A DNA stretch of 64,000 nt from Pseudooceanicola sediminis (GTDB taxonomy: Bacteria > Pseudomonadota > Alphaproteobacteria > Rhodobacterales > Rhodobacteraceae): contig NZ_QWJJ01000019.1 in assembly GCF_003575965.1 (NCBI RefSeq), positions 24,842 to 88,841 on the forward strand, in the 5' to 3' direction. Position 1 is the stretch's first letter; each line of letters opens with the position of its first letter. The translations under genes were made by a program, and so were the position numbers. Of the stretch, positions 51,575 to 60,529 are shown piece after piece. The notes beneath the pieces were generated by a model. The model searched no databases. It was not told where the DNA came from and saw only the letters and a list, made by a program, of their open reading frames with translations.

Positions 51575-52159
51575 ATGAAAACCAAAGGGATGATCACTGC
51601 CGCATTGGCAATTGGCGTTGCATCGGCCACGCTGGCGCATAGCGGCGCAACCGGCATCGTCAAGGAACGCATGGTCGCGATGTCGGCCATGGGCGACGCC
51701 GTCAAGGCCGTCGCCCCGATGATGAGCGGCGAGGCCGCCTACGAGGCGGAGGCGGTCCGCCAAGCCGCCGAACTGATCGGCGCGCACGCGGGCAACGCGA
51801 TGACGGAACTGTTTCCCGAAGACAACGAGAATGCGGCATCCTACGTCAAGGATGCCATTTGGGAGGACTGGGACACCTTCACCGGCCTTGCGGAACAGCT
51901 GCACACCTATTCCGAAGGGCTCGCTCTCGCCGCCGAGAACGGGCTCGCCTCTTATGAGGGAGGCATGGCCGATGCGGGTGCGATGATGGGCGGCGACGCC
52001 ATGATGGGTTCTGGTGACATGATGGGCGGAGGCGGGATGATGGCCGACGCTACTATGGGCCGGGAAGAGCTCGCTGAAATGCCGGCCGATGCCGTCTTTG
52101 CGATGGTCAGCGACACATGCTCTTCGTGTCACACGCGGTTCCGGACAGAGGCCAAGTGA
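51575..52159 (+). CDS. Cytochrome c' (class II cytochrome c)
   Basis: A 194-residue exported protein with a signal peptide ending in ATLAHSG and a helical body of about 150 residues. The heme motif CSSCHTRF lies near the C terminus (about 184-190), the hallmark of the four-helix cytochrome c' family. A Met/Gly-rich stretch (GAMMGGDAMMGSGDM) around residues 134-150 is unusual and could bind copper. The next gene starts one base after its stop. Confidence 0.85.
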   Translation: MKTKGMITAALAIGVASATLAHSGATGIVKERMVAMSAMGDAVKAVAPMMSGEAAYEAEAVRQAAELIGAHAGNAMTELFPEDNENAASYVKDAIWEDWDTFTGLAEQLHTYSEGLALAAENGLASYEGGMADAGAMMGGDAMMGSGDMMGGGGMMADATMGREELAEMPADAVFAMVSDTCSSCHTRFRTEAK

Positions 52160-52160
52160 C

Positions 52161-53102
52161 ATGAGGCAGGTTATTGCAGGTGTTGTCGGGCTTGCCCTTG
52201 TGGGTACGGCCGCGACAGCCGCGCTGGTGATGTGGCCGGTCGGCCAGGAACCGGCGAAGATCGAATTGGCGGGCGATGTCCAGCGCGGTGCATATCTGGC
52301 GCGCGCCAGTGGCTGCATCGCATGCCATACGAATTTCGAGGATGGCGGGGCGCCACTCGCGGGTGGCGCCCCGCTTGAGACTGACTTTGGAACCTTCTAT
52401 CCGCCAAACCTGACAACCGATGCCCAGCATGGGATCGGGGGCTGGACCGTCGAGCAGTTCGCAATGGCGGTAAGGCAGGGTATCTCGCCCGAGGGCGAGC
52501 CGTATTACCCGACCTTCACGTATCCGTTTTATGCGGACTTCTCGGATCAGGACATCGCGGACCTTTGGGCGGCTTTCCAGACGGTGGCACCTGCCGCCGA
52601 GTCCGCCCCTGTCCACGAGGCGACATTCCCCTTCGATCAGAGATGGGGGCTGAAGCTCTGGCGTGCAGCATATCTGAGCGACCCGCAAACCGAGCCGGTC
52701 GAGGGGAAGAGTGAAACCTGGAACCGGGGGCGCGAACTCGTCAGGGGTGCCACGCATTGCGGCGCCTGCCACACGGGCCGCAATCTGGCCGGTGCCCGGG
52801 TCGCAAGCGCCGTCTTCGCCGGCAACGATGCGCTGCCGGGCGGAAACAAGGCTCCGTCCATCCTTCCAGAGGATCTGGCGGAACGTGGCTGGACGGTCGC
52901 GAACTTGTCCTACGCGCTGCAAAGCGGTGTCACGCCTTCGGGCGATGTCTTTGGGGGAAGCATGGGCGAAGTCGTGCAGAATGGAACCCGGTTCCTGTCG
53001 AAAGATGATCTGCGGGCCATGGCGACCTATCTTCTGGACAGCAATCTCGCGCCCGAGGATGAAATCGCCTCCATACCAGCTTCCGGTCCAGTGCTGGACT
53101 GA
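52161..53102 (+). CDS. Diheme c-type cytochrome
   Basis: A 313-residue protein with an N-terminal signal anchor and two heme sites: CIACH near residue 52 and CGACH near 200. The order and size resemble the diheme cytochrome subunit of alcohol and sorbitol dehydrogenases (GAPLAGGAPL repeat between motif one and LTTD). It could transfer electrons from a periplasmic oxidase, such as the multicopper oxidase beside it, to the respiratory chain. An 11-bp hairpin (52346-52373) falls in the repeat. Confidence 0.87.
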   Translation: MRQVIAGVVGLALVGTAATAALVMWPVGQEPAKIELAGDVQRGAYLARASGCIACHTNFEDGGAPLAGGAPLETDFGTFYPPNLTTDAQHGIGGWTVEQFAMAVRQGISPEGEPYYPTFTYPFYADFSDQDIADLWAAFQTVAPAAESAPVHEATFPFDQRWGLKLWRAAYLSDPQTEPVEGKSETWNRGRELVRGATHCGACHTGRNLAGARVASAVFAGNDALPGGNKAPSILPEDLAERGWTVANLSYALQSGVTPSGDVFGGSMGEVVQNGTRFLSKDDLRAMATYLLDSNLAPEDEIASIPASGPVLD

Positions 53103-53105
53103 CAT

Positions 53106-53129
53106 GGTGGGGCGCTTCCGCGCCCCACC
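53106..53129 (+). terminator. Hairpin between cytochrome and multicopper oxidase
   Basis: A 10-bp perfect stem (GGTGGGGCGC) with TTCC loop just after the cytochrome stop. No U run follows, so it may be a terminator, attenuator or mRNA stabiliser. Confidence 0.5.
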
Positions 53130-53150
53130 CAATCAAAGGACAATGAAAAA

Positions 53151-54542
53151 ATGACGACACGGCGGGAATTTCTGAAGCACGGTGCGGCAACGGTCGGAGC
53201 CCTGACCCTACCCGTTTCGGCCCGCGCCCAAACCGCCCGGTTCGAGGAACTCACAGCGCGCGCAGCTTCAATTCAGTTGGCACCGCCGTCCTACCCCAGG
53301 ACCGAAATCTGGGGCTATGACGGCACCATGCCCGGCCCCGAACTGAGGGTCACTCAAGGCGCACGCGTGCAGCGGTCGTTCCGGAACGCATTGCCACAGG
53401 CAAGCTCGGTACACTGGCACGGCATCCGTATCGACAACGCCATGGATGGGGTCGCAGGCTTGACCCAGCCCGCCGTGGAGCCGGGTCAGACCTTCGACTA
53501 CGATTTTGTCGCGCCGGACGCAGGGACCTATTGGTACCACGCGCATAACCGGTCGGTCGAACAGGTCGCACGTGGCCTTTACGGTGCGTTGATCGTCGAA
53601 GAGGATGAGACACCGGAGGTGGACCGGGAAGAAGTGCTGATCCTCGATGATTGGCTGCTCGATCCGGAAACCGCTGAAATCGATCCGGATTTTGAGGCAG
53701 TCCACGACCGCAGCCACGCCGGCCGCCGAGGCAATTTCATCGCGACCAACGGGCACCCTGCCCTGTCACTCGAAGTGCGGCAGAACGAGCGCCTGCGCCT
53801 GCGACTGATCAATGCCGCCAATGCGCGGATCTTTGTGCTGTCCCTTGCCGGATTGCAGGGCTGGAGCATCGCGCTGGACGGGATGCCCCTGGCTTTGGCG
53901 GAACCACTGATTGATGCGCTCATCCTCGGTCCGGGTCAACGCGCCGACCTCATCGTCGACGTGACCGCGGAGCCAGGTGAGACCGCGCATCTGGTTCGGG
54001 TCGAGGACCAGGAGGGCTTTTCGCAGGTCGCCTTCCCGGTTAGCGGCTCGGCATCGACCGCACGACGCGACATTCCCGGTGCCCTTCCCCGCAATGCGAA
54101 GATGGAAGTGGGCGAGATCCATGGCGCTGTTCCGGTGCGACTGAACATGCAGGGCGGAGCGATGGGAACGCTGGACGCAGCTGTTCTGGATGGCGAGCGC
54201 AAGTCTTTCCGGGAACTTGTTAATGCGAACCAGTTCTGGGCCTTCAATGGCACTATCGGAATGACCGAGACTCCGCTTGCCGAGCTTGCACTTGGTCAGA
54301 CCGCCAAACTCGAAATCTACAACGACACGTCCTTCCCCCACGCGATGCACCTACACGGGATGCATTTCCGCGAGATCGGCCAGGGCGGAACCCTCGGCCC
54401 CCTTCGCGATACGCTGCTAATGTTCGGGGGCGAGACCAGGACGATCGGCTTCGTCGCCGACAATCCGGGTGACTGGCTGTTTCATTGCCATATGCTCAGC
54501 CATGCGGCCTCTGGCATGATGACCTGGATCAGGGTTGCGTGA
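53151..54542 (+). CDS. Multicopper oxidase
   Basis: A 463-residue protein. The twin-arginine signal TRREFLKHGAATVGALTLP leads it to the periplasm folded. Copper motifs are SVHWHGIRID near residue 85, YWYHAHNRSVEQVARG near 128, HAMHLHGMHF near 405 and DWLFHCHMLSHAASGMM near 445, giving type 1, 2 and 3 sites. It would oxidise Cu(I) to Cu(II) or another substrate with O2. It overlaps the next cytochrome gene by one base. Confidence 0.92.
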   Translation: MTTRREFLKHGAATVGALTLPVSARAQTARFEELTARAASIQLAPPSYPRTEIWGYDGTMPGPELRVTQGARVQRSFRNALPQASSVHWHGIRIDNAMDGVAGLTQPAVEPGQTFDYDFVAPDAGTYWYHAHNRSVEQVARGLYGALIVEEDETPEVDREEVLILDDWLLDPETAEIDPDFEAVHDRSHAGRRGNFIATNGHPALSLEVRQNERLRLRLINAANARIFVLSLAGLQGWSIALDGMPLALAEPLIDALILGPGQRADLIVDVTAEPGETAHLVRVEDQEGFSQVAFPVSGSASTARRDIPGALPRNAKMEVGEIHGAVPVRLNMQGGAMGTLDAAVLDGERKSFRELVNANQFWAFNGTIGMTETPLAELALGQTAKLEIYNDTSFPHAMHLHGMHFREIGQGGTLGPLRDTLLMFGGETRTIGFVADNPGDWLFHCHMLSHAASGMMTWIRVA

Positions 54543-55003
54543 TGGGCAGATATCTTACCTTGTCGGCGATCGTCTTGAGCGCGGCGGCAGCTGGAGGCTG
54601 GCTGATGACCCGGGCCGGTGCTCAGACCGAAGCCACACCCGAAACCTACGATATTGTCCGGGGCGAGACGCTTTACACGGAGTATTGCGCGGCCTGCCAT
54701 GGGGCGAACCTGGAGGGACAGCCCGATTGGCGCTCGCCCGGACCCGATGGCGTTTTGCCCGCACCGCCCCATGACGATACCGGACATACCTGGCATCATT
54801 CCGACAGTGTCCTTTTCGACTACACGAAACTCGGGGGCAAGGCGGCGCTCGCGCGCCAGGGTGTCGAGTTTGAAAGCGGTATGCCCGGTTTCGACGAGCA
54901 GCTCTCGGACCCCGAAATTTGGGACATCATTGCCTACATCAAATCGACCTGGCCCGAACGTCAGCGCGCCATTCAGGCCGAACGAAGCGGTCAGAGCCAA
55001 TAG
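54542..55003 (+). CDS. c-type cytochrome
   Basis: A 153-residue exported monoheme cytochrome with a signal peptide (LTLSAIVLSAAAAGGWL) and the heme site CAACHGANLEGQ near residue 45, then HDDTGHTWHH and GMPGFDEQLSD. The start ATG overlaps the multicopper oxidase stop (TGATG), so the two are translationally coupled, which supports direct electron transfer between them. Confidence 0.88.
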   Translation: MGRYLTLSAIVLSAAAAGGWLMTRAGAQTEATPETYDIVRGETLYTEYCAACHGANLEGQPDWRSPGPDGVLPAPPHDDTGHTWHHSDSVLFDYTKLGGKAALARQGVEFESGMPGFDEQLSDPEIWDIIAYIKSTWPERQRAIQAERSGQSQ

Positions 55004-55018
55004 CGGGAAGGAACTGAA

Positions 55019-55747
55019 ATGCGCTCGATCAAAATCGCAGCAATTTCTTTGGGGCTCGCACTCGGCCCCATTCAGTCAACGGCACAGGACCTGACCGACG
55101 AGCGGATCAAGGAACTGGCGCTGCAAGCCATAAGGGAAAACCCGCAGATCATCATGGAGGCCGTGCAACTGCTGGAAGCCGAGCAAGCGGCCGCTCAGGC
55201 CGGCGCAGTGGCAGATGTACTGGAAAACGAGCGGGATCTGCTTGAACGCGACCCAAACGCGCCGGTTCTCGGCAATCCCGATGGCGACGTCACCGTGGTC
55301 GAGTTCTTCGACTACAATTGCCCCTATTGCAAACGCGCCATGGCTGAAGTCCAGGGGCTGCTCGAAGCAGACCGCAACGTCCGGCTGGTCTATCGCGAAT
55401 GGCCGATTCTGAGCGAAGGCTCGGTGTTTGCCGCCAAGGCCGCCCTGGCGGCGCGCGAACAAGGCAAGTACGAGGAATTCCACTGGGCCCTGATGGGAAT
55501 GCAGGGACGTGCCGAGGAAGCCTCGGTCCTGCGGGTCGCGGAAGAGATCGGTCTGGATGTCGAACAGCTTCGCGCCGACATGGACGCGCCCGAAGTCGAG
55601 GAACACATCGCTACCTCGATGCGTCTGACGCAAGCACTCGGCTTCAATGGAACACCGTCGTTCGTGATCGGTGAGACCCTCGTTCCCGGATTCGTGGACG
55701 AGGAACAGCTCAGATCTGTTGTCGAGGAAACGCGCGACGGCGGCTGA
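55019..55747 (+). CDS. DsbA-family protein with N-terminal helical domain
   Basis: A 242-residue exported protein with a signal peptide, an N-terminal helical region (DERIKELALQAIRENPQII), and a thioredoxin domain with FFDYNCPYCKRAM near residue 100 and FNGTPSFVIGETLVPG near 215. It resembles the Com1/ScsC-like group of periplasmic thiol oxidase/isomerases. It is the last plus-strand gene of the cytochrome/oxidase block and could keep the cysteines of copper proteins or cytochromes reduced or correctly paired. Confidence 0.88.
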   Translation: MRSIKIAAISLGLALGPIQSTAQDLTDERIKELALQAIRENPQIIMEAVQLLEAEQAAAQAGAVADVLENERDLLERDPNAPVLGNPDGDVTVVEFFDYNCPYCKRAMAEVQGLLEADRNVRLVYREWPILSEGSVFAAKAALAAREQGKYEEFHWALMGMQGRAEEASVLRVAEEIGLDVEQLRADMDAPEVEEHIATSMRLTQALGFNGTPSFVIGETLVPGFVDEEQLRSVVEETRDGG

Positions 55748-55767
55748 CCGCCACGACCTTGTGAAAC

Positions 55768-55790
55768 CGGCGCCGGGCAAGCCGGCGCCG
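55768..55790. terminator. Bidirectional hairpin between dsbA-like gene and copZ
   Basis: A 9-bp perfect stem (CGGCGCCGG) with a GCAAG loop between two convergent genes. Its core equals that of the hairpin at 37852-37876. Confidence 0.6.
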
Positions 55791-55798
55791 CGCTGATG

Positions 55799-56005
55799 TC
55801 AGGTTGCGGCGGGCGCAGCTACCTCGTAACCGGCATCGCGGATCGCCTCGGACACTGCGCGTTCGCTCAGAAAGCTTTCAACCGAAACAGTGTGCGTCGG
55901 CAGTTCGCATGACACGGTCGCCGTGGGGTCAATTGCCTTGATCGCCTTCTCGATTGCTGCGGTGCAATGCCCGCAACTCATGCCTGGAACATTGAAGTTC
56001 GTCAT
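55799..56005 (-). CDS. copZ: Copper chaperone CopZ (HMA domain)
   Basis: A 68-residue single HMA domain with the metal-binding MSCGHC motif at about residues 8-13. It carries Cu(I) in the cytoplasm to P-type ATPases. The start ATG at 56005 gives the standard N terminus (MTNFNVPG). It is divergent from the second copA, with CueR-type sites on both sides of the intergenic region. Typical family length. Confidence 0.9.
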   Translation of the reverse strand: MTNFNVPGMSCGHCTAAIEKAIKAIDPTATVSCELPTHTVSVESFLSERAVSEAIRDAGYEVAAPAAT

Positions 56006-56031
56006 CTCCGTCTCCTTCTCTCTCTTCGCTT

Positions 56032-56062
56032 CAGGTGAGTGCTTCCAGCACAGGAAGGTCAA
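56032..56062 (-). promoter_or_regulatory. CueR-like operator for copZ
   Basis: Minus-strand TTGACC (56062-56057) followed by TTCCTGTGCTGGAAG. The -10 at 19-base spacing is poor (CACCTG), so the call rests on the dyad and on the gene downstream. Confidence 0.5.
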
Positions 56063-56088
56063 GGTCGAAAGAAAAAAATCTGACAGGG

Positions 56089-56119
56089 TTGACCTTCCAG
56101 CCAGTGGAAGCCCTATCTA
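56089..56119 (+). promoter_or_regulatory. CueR-type promoter for copA2
   Basis: TTGACC (56089-56094), 19-base spacer with TTCCAGCCAGTGGAAG, then TATCTA (56114-56119) as a good -10. This is the textbook layout of a CueR-activated promoter, about 26 bases before the copA ATG. Confidence 0.78.
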
Positions 56120-56144
56120 TATTGCGAACGATAAGGAGATCTCC

Positions 56145-58664
56145 ATGCCCGCAACGCAAAATCTGCGGCTTTCTGTCCGGAACATGTCCTGTGCATCCTG
56201 CGTCGGGCGGGTCGAACGCGCGCTTTCGGCTTTACCCGGGGTTGGCGATGTCAACGTGAACCTTGCGGCCGAGACGGCGCAGATTCGGATCGGGTCTGCC
56301 GCGCATCTCCCCGAGGTGATCGAGGCGCTGGAACGGGCGGGCTATCCCGCCAGGACCCGAAGCATCCGCCTGAACGTGTCGTCTATGTCCTGCGCGTCCT
56401 GCGTGGGACGTGTCGACAAGGCACTTGCGGCCGTGCCAGGGGTGCTTGGCGTCAACGTCAACCTTGCGTCGGAAACCGCGACCGTGGCCTATGCCGAGGG
56501 TGCGGTGGATCTGGCCGATCTTCTGAAGGCGGCCGGGGATGCCGGCTACCCTGCCGAGGCTGCAGACGACGCGGGCCTCGAGGACCGCAGCGCGCGCAAG
56601 GAAGGCGAAGCGCGCGACCTGGCCCGCAGGACCGCGTTCGCTGCGGCGCTTGCCCTGCCCGTGTTCCTGCTGGAAATGGGCGCGCATCTGGTGCCTGGCA
56701 TGCACGAAATGATCGGGCGGACGATCGGCCATCAGACAAGCTGGATGATCCAGTTCGTGCTGACCACCCTCGTTCTGGCCTGGCCAGGCCGCGGCTTTTA
56801 TATCAAGGGGTTTCCGGCCCTGCTGAACGGCGCGCCGGATATGAACAGCCTGGTCGCCGTGGGCACCGGTGCGGCCTACCTGTTTTCCGTCACGGCACTT
56901 TTCGCGCCCGATCTGCTGCCCGAAGGGACGCGCGCCGTCTATTTCGAGGCGGCGGCGGTGATCGTGGTGCTGATCCTTCTGGGCCGCTGGATGGAGGCGC
57001 GCGCCAAGGGCCGCACCGGGGCTGCGATCCAGAAACTGCTCGGGCTTCAGGCCCGGACGGCGCGGGTGCTAGTCGATGGCACGGTGCAGGATGTGCCCAT
57101 AGAGAGGATCGGAACCGGCCATATCCTCGTGGTGCGCCCCGGCGAACGCATCGCGGTGGATGGCGAGGTGACCCAAGGCAGCGCCCATGTGGACGAAAGC
57201 ATGATCACCGGAGAGCCGGTTCCGGTGGCAAAGGCCGCCGGCGATCCGGTGACCGGCGGCACCGTCAACGGCACCGGCAGCTTCCAATTCCGCGCTACGC
57301 GCGTCGGCGCCGACACCACCCTGGCCCAGATCATCCGCATGGTGGAAGAGGCGCAGGGCGCCAAACTGCCGATCCAGGGCATGGTCGACCGGATCACGCT
57401 GTGGTTCGTGCCCGCCGTCATGACGCTCGCCGCGCTTACCGTGCTGGTCTGGCTCGTGGTCGGGCCGTCGCTCGCTCTGTCCTATGCCCTGGTGGCAGGC
57501 GTGTCGGTGCTGATCATCGCCTGCCCCTGCGCAATGGGACTGGCTACGCCCACGTCGATCATGGTCGGCACCGGTCGTGCTGCCGAAATGGGCGTGCTGT
57601 TCCGCAAGGGCGACGCCTTGCAGCAACTGACCGGCGTGGACGTGGTCGCGCTCGACAAGACCGGCACGGTGACGGCGGGGCGCCCGGAACTGACTGACCT
57701 TATCCTCGCCGACGGCTTCGATCACGGTGACGTGCTGACGCTTGTCGCGGCGGTCGAGGCGCAGTCGGAACATCCCATCGCCGAGGCGATCGTGCGCGCG
57801 GCGAAGGCCGAGGGATCCGTTTCGCAGGACGTTCAGGGATTTGATTCGGTCACCGGCTACGGTGTGCGGGCCAGGGTCGACGGCCGCGACGTTCTGGTCG
57901 GCGCGGACAGGTTCATGGACCGCGAAGGGATCTCCCTGGGCGCGTTTGTCGAGGCAGAAACCCGTCTCGCCGCGTCCGGGCACACCGCGCTTTTCGCCGC
58001 AGTGGACGGCCAGGTCGCGGCGGTGATCGGCGTCGCCGACCCTGTCAAACCGGCCAGCCGGGCGGCGATCGCGGCCCTGCACGACATGGGCCTGAAGGTC
58101 GCGATGATCACCGGCGACAAGCGCGAAACGGCCGAGGCCATTGCCAGCGAGACCGGCATCGATCATGTCATCGCCGGGGTGTTGCCCGACGGCAAGGTCG
58201 CGGCGCTGGACAAACTGCGCGACCAAGGCAAGCGGATCGCCTTTGTCGGCGACGGGATCAACGACGCTCCTGCGTTGGCCCATGCGGATGTGGGCATCGC
58301 CATCGGCACCGGCACCGATGTCGCCATCGAGTCCGCCGACGTGGTCCTGATGTCGGGCGACCTGCGCGGAGTGGTGAATGCTTTCGAGGTGTCCGAACGG
58401 ACCATGCGCAATATCCGCCAGAATCTGTTCTGGGCCTTCGGATACAATGTTGCGCTTATTCCTGTGGCCGCCGGGGCGCTCTACCCCGTCTTCGGGCTGC
58501 TGTTGTCACCCGTGCTGGCGGCCGGAGCGATGGCGCTCAGCTCCGTCTTCGTGCTGACGAATGCCCTGCGCTTGCGCCGTGTCAGGCCAGCAATGGACGA
58601 GGCGAAATCAATGGTTTCCGGCGATGCTTCAACTGTCGCCCCCACCCCAGTCGCCGCCGTATAA
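56145..58664 (+). CDS. copA: Copper-translocating P-type ATPase with two HMA domains
   Basis: An 839-residue ATPase. Two N-terminal HMA domains carry MSCASC at about 14-19 and SMSCASC near 82-87. The ion site is CPC in [13 protein letters not shown], the phosphorylation site DKTGTVT, followed by TGDKRET and [12 protein letters not shown]. It exports Cu(I) from the cytoplasm. The start at ATG 56145 has AAGGAG upstream. It differs from the first copA (13 kb) in its HMA, not HMBD, metal domains. cueR is 13 bases downstream. Confidence 0.95.
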   Translation: MPATQNLRLSVRNMSCASCVGRVERALSALPGVGDVNVNLAAETAQIRIGSAAHLPEVIEALERAGYPARTRSIRLNVSSMSCASCVGRVDKALAAVPGVLGVNVNLASETATVAYAEGAVDLADLLKAAGDAGYPAEAADDAGLEDRSARKEGEARDLARRTAFAAALALPVFLLEMGAHLVPGMHEMIGRTIGHQTSWMIQFVLTTLVLAWPGRGFYIKGFPALLNGAPDMNSLVAVGTGAAYLFSVTALFAPDLLPEGTRAVYFEAAAVIVVLILLGRWMEARAKGRTGAAIQKLLGLQARTARVLVDGTVQDVPIERIGTGHILVVRPGERIAVDGEVTQGSAHVDESMITGEPVPVAKAAGDPVTGGTVNGTGSFQFRATRVGADTTLAQIIRMVEEAQGAKLPIQGMVDRITLWFVPAVMTLAALTVLVWLVVGPSLALSYALVAGVSVLIIACPCAMGLATPTSIMVGTGRAAEMGVLFRKGDALQQLTGVDVVALDKTGTVTAGRPELTDLILADGFDHGDVLTLVAAVEAQSEHPIAEAIVRAAKAEGSVSQDVQGFDSVTGYGVRARVDGRDVLVGADRFMDREGISLGAFVEAETRLAASGHTALFAAVDGQVAAVIGVADPVKPASRAAIAALHDMGLKVAMITGDKRETAEAIASETGIDHVIAGVLPDGKVAALDKLRDQGKRIAFVGDGINDAPALAHADVGIAIGTGTDVAIESADVVLMSGDLRGVVNAFEVSERTMRNIRQNLFWAFGYNVALIPVAAGALYPVFGLLLSPVLAAGAMALSSVFVLTNALRLRRVRPAMDEAKSMVSGDASTVAPTPVAAV

Positions 58665-58677
58665 GGAGGAACATGCA

Positions 58678-59097
58678 ATGAATATCGGAGATGTCGCCAC
58701 CCTGTCGAGGCTCCCAGCCAAGACGATTCGCTATTACGAGGACATCGGCCTTGTGAAACCCCTGCGGAGCGCGAACGGCTATCGGACCTTCCGTGAAAGC
58801 GACGCGCACAGACTGGCCTTTCTCGGCCGCGCCCGTGCGCTTGGGTTCAGCATAGAGGACTGCCGCAGCCTTCTTGCGCTTTATGGCGATGAAGACCGCG
58901 CCAGTGCCGAGGTCAAGGAGATCGCCGAGCTGCATCTCGACCGGATCGACGAAAAGATCACCGAGTTGACGGAAATGCGCGCGACGCTCGCGCATCTTGT
59001 CGATGCCTGCGCCGGGGATCATCGTCCGGACTGCCCGATCCTCGCGGATCTGGCCATGGAGTGCCGCGGCGAAGACCAACTAGAGAAATCAGCCTAG
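58678..59097 (+). CDS. cueR: Copper-responsive MerR regulator CueR
   Basis: A 139-residue MerR-family protein: an N-terminal winged helix-turn-helix (MNIGDVATLSRLPAKTIRYYED) and a C-terminal metal loop CAGDHRPDCPIL near 112-121 with two Cys separated by seven residues, the pair that binds Cu(I) in CueR. The Ala/Ser at position about 75 that excludes divalent metals was not assessed. It activates promoters with 19-base spacers such as those seen in this window. It follows copA, so it is under its own target promoter. Confidence 0.9.
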   Translation: MNIGDVATLSRLPAKTIRYYEDIGLVKPLRSANGYRTFRESDAHRLAFLGRARALGFSIEDCRSLLALYGDEDRASAEVKEIAELHLDRIDEKITELTEMRATLAHLVDACAGDHRPDCPILADLAMECRGEDQLEKSA

Positions 59098-59528
59098 CCG
59101 GGTCGCCAAAGTTGGCATTGGCAATCCTCTTTGCGGTCCTGCTTGTCGGAATGAGTGGGCTCATACATGTTCGCGCCATGTCCCTGGTGATGGCGGCCAC
59201 CAAGCGTGCATCTTTTTCCCGGTCGGGCAATCTGTTGATCGCGCTCTATTGTCTGGCGATAGCCCATATTCTTGAAGCTGGTCTTTACGCCGTGGGATTC
59301 AGTTTGGGCGAGGGCATCGGCATCGGTGGTTTTGCCCAAGCGAATGTCGAAACGTTCATGGACGTCTTTTATTTTTCCGTCGTCAATTACTCTTCCCTGG
59401 GACTTGGAGATATCTATCCCACCGGTCATTTGCGTTTTCTTGCCGGCGTCGAAGCGTTGAATGGCTTCCTGTTGATCAGCTGCTCGGCATCCACGATCTT
59501 TCTCGTCGTGACGAGAGACAGGGACTGA
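59061..59528 (+). CDS. Small ion channel-like membrane protein
   Basis: A 155-residue protein with about three membrane segments and a pore-like loop VNYSSLGLGDIYPTG near residue 110, resembling the K+ channel selectivity filter but with LGLGD in place of TVGYGD. It may be an Ion_trans_2-type two-helix channel. The start is uncertain: GTG at 59061 overlaps cueR by 37 bases; a TTG at 59112 is also possible. It lies directly behind cueR. Confidence 0.65.
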   Translation: MPRRRPTREISLAGSPKLALAILFAVLLVGMSGLIHVRAMSLVMAATKRASFSRSGNLLIALYCLAIAHILEAGLYAVGFSLGEGIGIGGFAQANVETFMDVFYFSVVNYSSLGLGDIYPTGHLRFLAGVEALNGFLLISCSASTIFLVVTRDRD

Positions 59529-59565
59529 TTGCACGGCCCTCTCTCACCTGTCGGTAAAGAGATTC

Positions 59566-59596
59566 GGAACCCTCCAGCGCTGGAAGGTCGTTATTG
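59566..59596 (+). promoter_or_regulatory. CueR-like operator for DUF305
   Basis: The inverted repeat TCCAGCGCTGGA (59573-59584) lies in a 19-base spacer between GGAACC (59566-59571) and TTATTG (59591-59596), 39 bases before the ATG of the DUF305 gene. The -35 hexamer differs from TTGACC, so this is a variant site. Confidence 0.5.
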
Positions 59597-59634
59597 CTAT
59601 GTCTTGTGGGAGTGGCAGCGAAAGGAGAGCACAT

Positions 59635-60507
59635 ATGTCATATTGGAGATTTGCCGCGATGATCGCGACCTCGACGGTTGTGATGTTCGGATTGATGTAT
59701 CTCAATACCTACCTCTGGACCCACGTGTTCTGGTCCGAGACCCGCGCCTATATGGCGCTGCTGATGGGCGCGACCATGGCGATCATCATGTTGGGTTTCA
59801 TGCTGTCGATGTATTCCAGCAAGGCGATTAATGCGGCGATCTTTGGCGGCGCGGCAATTGCCTTCGCAGCCTCGCTCTGGCTCGTCCGTAGCCAGGTTAC
59901 GGTCGGCGACACCAGCTACATGCGGGCGATGATCCCGCACCATTCGATCGCGATCATGACGTCGAGCCGCGCGAACATCTCGGACCCGCGCGTGCGCAAG
60001 CTGGCCGACGAGATCATCTATGCGCAAGACAAGGAAATCGCCGAGATGCGCTATCTGATCAACAGCATCGAGGCCTCCGGCGACGCGTCCGAGACCGAAG
60101 AGCAGTCAAGCTCCCAGATTGTCAGCCTTGATCAGGCACTCTCGACGGCACATGTCGCCGTACTCGACGCAGGCTTCCTGACCGAAGAGGATATTGCGGC
60201 GCTGTTTCCCGCCGGAGCGACCTGCACGTTCAACTACACTACCGGCAGCCCGCCATCGCTCGCCATCGGAGAAGTAGATGGCCAAGCCACCGGGCTGGTC
60301 AAACTGAGCGGCGATCTGGTCCGGCTGGTGGCCGTGTCTGACACCGTTCTCAGCACGGAGGGTCTGACCATCAATATCGGCGCGCCCGGCACGACCGGAG
60401 AGGCGATCGGACCGATCGGACCCGAGCCTTCCGAGGCGGACATGTCGCTCAAACTCGATGCCGGCCTGACTGCTGGTTACCGGGGTTTCTACAACTGCCG
60501 CGGATAA
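59635..60507 (+). CDS. DUF305 protein with membrane anchor and C-terminal extension
   Basis: A 290-residue protein. Three membrane segments occupy the first ~90 residues, then a DUF305 helical domain with YMRAMIPHHSIAIMTS near 102 and KEIAEMRYLI near 130 (His and Met ligands typical of the family). About 110 further residues follow after 175, a Gly/Ser-rich beta-type segment. Most DUF305 proteins lack this extension. CueR-like operator upstream, glutaredoxin-MauE gene downstream. Proposed role: copper handling at the membrane. Confidence 0.85.
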   Translation: MSYWRFAAMIATSTVVMFGLMYLNTYLWTHVFWSETRAYMALLMGATMAIIMLGFMLSMYSSKAINAAIFGGAAIAFAASLWLVRSQVTVGDTSYMRAMIPHHSIAIMTSSRANISDPRVRKLADEIIYAQDKEIAEMRYLINSIEASGDASETEEQSSSQIVSLDQALSTAHVAVLDAGFLTEEDIAALFPAGATCTFNYTTGSPPSLAIGEVDGQATGLVKLSGDLVRLVAVSDTVLSTEGLTINIGAPGTTGEAIGPIGPEPSEADMSLKLDAGLTAGYRGFYNCRG

Positions 60508-60529
60508 ACGAGATCGAAGGAGACGCGGT

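Noticed and set aside
52346-52373. 11-bp hairpin inside the diheme cytochrome gene
   Set aside because: It arises from codons for a repeated GGAPL; no regulatory role is needed to explain it.
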